64,000 bases of DNA from Macrocybe gigantea (lineage: Eukaryota > Basidiomycota > Agaricomycetes > Agaricales > Callistosporiaceae), in assembly GCA_011319805.1 (NCBI GenBank), contig SJRY01000253.1, forward strand, positions 62,001-126,000. The letters are read 5' to 3'. The notes below the pieces were generated by a model. That model made no database searches, had not been told where the DNA came from, and was given only the letters and a program-made list of their open reading frames with translations. A program made the position numbers and the translations under genes. Positions 60,413-64,000 of the stretch are shown piece by piece; the first letter of the stretch is position 1; each line of letters starts with the position of its first letter.

Positions 60413-60816
60413 GTGAGCACTTTCCCCGTCGTATAACCACACAGCCCATGATCGCTTGCGCCCAGCTTGTATACGCAGAAACTGTATAACATTTACGTGG
60501 TACAAATTATAAAGGGCGTCATATTTGCTGACCAATCGACCAAGGCATAGTGACGCACTGATGTCCCATGCCAAATGACCATTTCCATCAATCGCTTCAT
60601 TCAGCGCGTTCCGATATTAGCTTCGAGATCCAAAAAGCGATCAGGGTAATTGAATTGTGTACGGCGGCGTCTTCTCGGTTGCTGAGCTTGAACTAGGTGT
60701 TGGTATACATCCTACCGGGGCTCAAAATTGTTCCCCTTTTCTTTCCTTTCTTCCTTGCTGCACTCTACAGCGAGATCCAGGCGGTCACTTTCTCTCCCTC
60801 CGCTCTTTTTTCCACC

Positions 60817-62785
60817 ATGCCTTCTATTACAACCACCATTGAGGACAATTCTCCACTCATTTCTTACTCTTCGGGTTGGGGCTCTGGTAGCAGCATGTCT
60901 GATTCTCTCACAAGTTTGTAAGGGTGGACAGTCCTCATCAGAAAATGAATGTTGATCGTCGATTGGCGCAGGTATTCCCAAAGCAACTTCATGGCGACGA
61001 ACACGAACGGTGCTTCAGCTTCTTTCACCTTTAACGGCACGGGCGTACAGATTTATGGAGCGAAACGCCAGAACCACGGGCTATTTCAAGTGAAAGTGGA
61101 CAATGATCTGTCGCCGGCGACCAACGGGTCGGTGACAGATCCAGGACTTTTTCAGACCCTGCTCTTTTCCAAGAGCGACTTGCAGCAGGGAACGCACATG
61201 GTCACCATTACGAATCAAGGCGGCGGCTTTTTGGACATAGATTTCGTGCGTCGTTCCGTTTGATGTCGGATATTGCGCATTTCTAAATCATCAGAGTAGA
61301 TTACCTGGCAGAGCTCTCTCGGCGCTGATGGCGACAAGCTGTTTGTGAATACAGTACAAAATAACGACGCGGCTTTCACGTATCTGCCTTCCGAATCAGC
61401 GTGGTCCACTACTCCTCCAACGTCGGCAGTTTCTTGAGTGGATCTACCCAGTAAGCTATGTCTTCGATCACGTTTGGAGGCACGCAACTGAAGATGACTA
61501 TTTTTCATAGCGCAACAGCGACGAGTGGTGCTTCGTTTCAGTTTGAGTTCCAAGTATGTACCAGTCTGATCGTCACCTCTCTGCACGGATCTGACTGCTC
61601 GGTTTCTCTCTTTTTTTTTTTTTTTGGAAGGGTATGTGACACTACAGATCGACCAGAGCCAGGAATTCACTCACTTTGCATAGGTTCTGGCGTTGCGCTG
61701 TACGGTTCAGTTGGACCCAATAACTCGCCCTTTTCCGTCCAGCTTGATGGTGGGTCCACACAAACCTTTAACGCGACGAAAACCTATGCATCGGTCAACA
61801 CCCTGTTGTATCGCGCCGATAATCTCGGGCGTGGAAACGCCAAGCACTCTTTGAAGATTGCATACCAGCCATCGTCATCCGACCAAGTCCTTGCGCTGGA
61901 CTACGCTAACGTGTTTACGATGAATAAACCACTTTCGAGGTGGGCCATGTGTTCAACTCCTTACACCGAGTGATCCTCAAATGTTCGAAATAGTTTACAG
62001 GGCATATCTTCTGGGTCATCATCGAACCAAACACACGAGTCAGGGTGAGTGCCTAGCATGACAGTTAGTGGCGTACCGAGCGATGAAATCCGATCTTTAT
62101 AGGCTGGGCGCCGGCACAATAGCAGCGATCGTTTTGGGAGCATTCTCGTTGCTGTTGCTGGTTATTCTAATGATTGTTTTGATTCGGCAACGGAAATACC
62201 GGGGTCCAAAGCGCCAACGGTTCGACATCCTTCCTCATAGTCCAACTAAGGAGACATTTGCCGCGGCTTCCACCTCTGCTGTTCCATTGACGATTCGACA
62301 GCAAGAAGTACCGCCATCTCATTCTACTCAAGCATCAAGCACCCATGAGTCCCAGACCTACGTCTCTCCCAGACGAGAGCTGTATGTGTCCAACCAAGTC
62401 GACGAATCCGGGGGTGCTTATTCAGGTGCTGTTACGAGCTCTGTGAGTGGAGATGTCTCCCTTTGAGCGCTTTAGCGGCTGACACACCTTTTTCTCCTAG
62501 TCTTCACGTTCCATGTACTCAGAACGGTCTCATCGACCTGAACCTGTCGCCCGGAATTACTCGAATTCTCGGGCTGATCAACCCAATATATATCAAAAAC
62601 AAAGACCAGTAGAAATGCCACGGACAGCAGGCGTGTCGCTGGCGTACGTGCCGGAGGATGACTTGCGCCGAAATCGGTCTGCCGTGGACGGGCGCGCGCA
62701 AGACTTTGGATCGACCCCATTTTCTCCGGGCACAGACATCTTGCCTCCGGATTACACTCAAGCAACGGAACCGTACAGGCCATGA
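60817..62785 (+). CDS. Membrane protein with two beta-sandwich-like domains and PPxY tail
   Basis: ATG 60817 (MPSITTTIEDNSPLISYSSG) opens a module: NFMATNTNGASASFTFNGTG, VQIYGAKRQNHGLFQVKVD and SKSDLQQGTHMVTITNQGGG. A second weaker one has SGVALYGSVGPNNSPFSVQ and NAKHSLKIAYQPSS. The GASASFxFxGTG / GxKRxNHG pattern recurs in mushroom-fungus surface proteins. A single helix (IAAIVLGAFSLLLLVILMIV) and LIRQRKYRGPKRQR follow. The cytosolic tail is Ser/Thr/Pro/Gln-rich and ends LPPDYTQATEPYRP, with a PPxY motif. An intron near 61560-61686 contains a T16 run. No signal peptide follows the ATG. An in-frame hydrophobic stretch upstream (60700-60800, LPGLKIVPLFFPFFLAALY) ends in SEIQA like a cleavage site but has no ATG, so an unseen 5' exon is possible. 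The paralogue at 63437 follows in tandem. Confidence 0.75.
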
Positions 62786-63436
62786 CATGCGCTGAACGGA
62801 CCTCACTTTTTCCTTCTGTTAGTTTGTAGTTCACATGAGTCACAATATGTGTACATAATATGATACTGGATCGCTCTTATAATTTCACATGTGTAAGCAA
62901 CTTCACAATCAACGAGTCGACGCCATAGGTATGCCCTACACGGGACGGCGACGGTCCATTCTTTATTGCACTCCATGATTACTACGATTTCAAAGCTAAT
63001 TGCAGTTTTCCAGGAGCACCGGTACTGAGCTACGAATCGCCGAAGAATCGTGTATTTGTTTCATATCACTAAAAGGTGAGTTGGCTTGACTGTGAGAAGG
63101 AGGGCATCACTGCAAGGACAGCCACGCCTACCAGAGACCTGAATTTCGCACAGGAAAATTCCTGATATAGACGATATTTGACGTGAAACGTCCGAGTCTT
63201 GCTCCAATCTATATGACCAACAAATGATGGCTCCATGACACCAGGCCGCCTTACATCCTAGCACGTCCGGAATCAATCCTCGGCCACGATCAAGCACATG
63301 ATCTTAACTTTGTTCGGCGCTCTGACATGATCCAGCAGCAGATCACTTGCGATTTTCGTCTAGGTCTTGATGGACCCCGGTTCTACGAGTGCTATTTCTC
63401 TCTTACCTTTGCATTTGTTCAGAAAGCGTCAGAGTG
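62786..63436. other. Intergenic region between tandem paralogues
   Basis: 650 bases holding the 3' end of the first and promoter of the second beta-sandwich gene. No other gene recognised. Confidence 0.4.
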
Positions 63437-64000
63437 ATGCCCTCTCTTTCTACGACTATCGAGGATAATTCCCCGTTCATCTGGTACTCTGCGGGATGGA
63501 GGGCAGGTTCCAGTCAGACGGACAGTCTCGCTAGCTTGTATGTTGGGTCTCCTAACGTTCTGTGTGTTTGTCTCTGAAATGTCCTAGATATTCCCATAGC
63601 AATTTCATGGCAACGCAGACGACAGGAGCGTCTGCGTCCTTCCAATTTACGGGAACTGGAGTTCAAATCTTCGGAGCAAAGAGGGGAAACCACGGGTTAT
63701 ACCAGATTACAGTGGACAATACGGCATTGTCGCCTTCGGATGGTTTTGCTTCCGATCCAGGACTTTTCCAACAAATGCTCTTCTCCAAAACCGACTTACA
63801 GCAAGGGACGCACGTCATAAACATCACGAACCTCGGGACTAAGAGCGAGTATGTGGATGTTGATTTTGTGAGCGTACTATATTTTGCGCCTCTGGTTACT
63901 TATAGTGCTCATTCCCTAGATTACGTATACGACTAACATCGACGGAACGGGTGACAAGATTTATGTGAACACCCTTCATAACAATGACCCGGTATTTGCA
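63437..64000 (+). CDS. Tandem paralogue of the beta-sandwich membrane protein (cut by window edge)
   Basis: ATG 63437 (MPSLSTTIEDNSPFIWYSAG) and the sequence after it closely follow the gene at 60817. Shared landmarks are NFMATQTTGASASFQFTGTG, VQIFGAKRGNHGLYQITVD, LFSKTDLQQGTHVINITN and an intron at the same place after DVDF. After the intron it continues with ITYTTNIDGTGDKIYVNTL. The window ends in the first module. Both copies share intron positions, which marks a tandem duplication. The transmembrane helix and tail are not in view, so whether it also has PPxY is unknown. Confidence 0.78.

Overview
The window is nuclear DNA from a filamentous basidiomycete, most likely an Agaricomycete. The genes carry many short introns of about 45-65 bases with GT...AG ends and small exons. 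Several families have a typical mushroom-forming-fungus form: a Cdc24 with CH, DH, PH and PB1 domains, a BTB protein of the expanded basidiomycete type, a fungal O-fucosyltransferase-like enzyme, and membrane proteins with paired beta-sandwich domains. No virus, plasmid, CRISPR array or complete transposon is visible. No function could be looked up; all names come from motifs read in the translated sequence.

Layout. 0-3.5 kb: two tandem anion:cation-type MFS permeases on the minus strand, the first cut by the window edge. 4.9-15.1 kb: a housekeeping block with DNA topoisomerase III and the rRNA-processing factor Utp25 back to back on an 82-base spacer, a tRNA-Val(AAC), the autophagy E2 enzyme Atg3 and a LYAR-type nucleolar protein. 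15.6-16.05 kb: a small secreted protein. 16.1-21.5 kb: a gene-poor stretch. 21.5-25.2 kb: CDC24. 28-35 kb: minus-strand genes for a mitochondrial rRNA-dimethylase/transcription-factor-B protein, a coiled-coil protein, a seven-helix membrane protein and a caprin-like RG-rich protein. 35.6-41.7 kb, plus strand: a BTB protein, a two-finger C2H2 protein and the meiotic recombinase SPO11. 42-46.3 kb: two tandem single-pass membrane proteins ending in PPxY. 48.7-62.8 kb: CDC6, an unknown disordered protein, a TAPT1/Emp65 ER protein, an O-fucosyltransferase-like protein, the bifunctional thiamine enzyme THI6 and a third membrane protein ending in PPxY. 63.4 kb to the edge: a tandem paralogue of that last gene, cut off.

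Two observations stand out. First, many otherwise well-conserved genes (TOP3, UTP25, ATG3, LYAR, CDC6, SPO11, the fucosyltransferase) change reading frame at points where one base appears to be missing, often inside a homopolymer. The tRNA also lacks one base in its T-stem. Nearly all clear shifts have the same sign, which points to uncorrected single-base deletions in the assembly rather than decay of essential genes. Where a gene seems broken below, read it with this in mind. Second, three different single-pass membrane proteins in the window (42.1, 45.0 and 60.8 kb) end in a cytosolic tail with a PPxY motif within about 15 residues of the C-terminus. That is the signature of adaptors or cargoes of Rsp5/NEDD4 ubiquitin ligases, and it is the best candidate here for an undescribed functional set. 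No clearly new multi-gene system was found.
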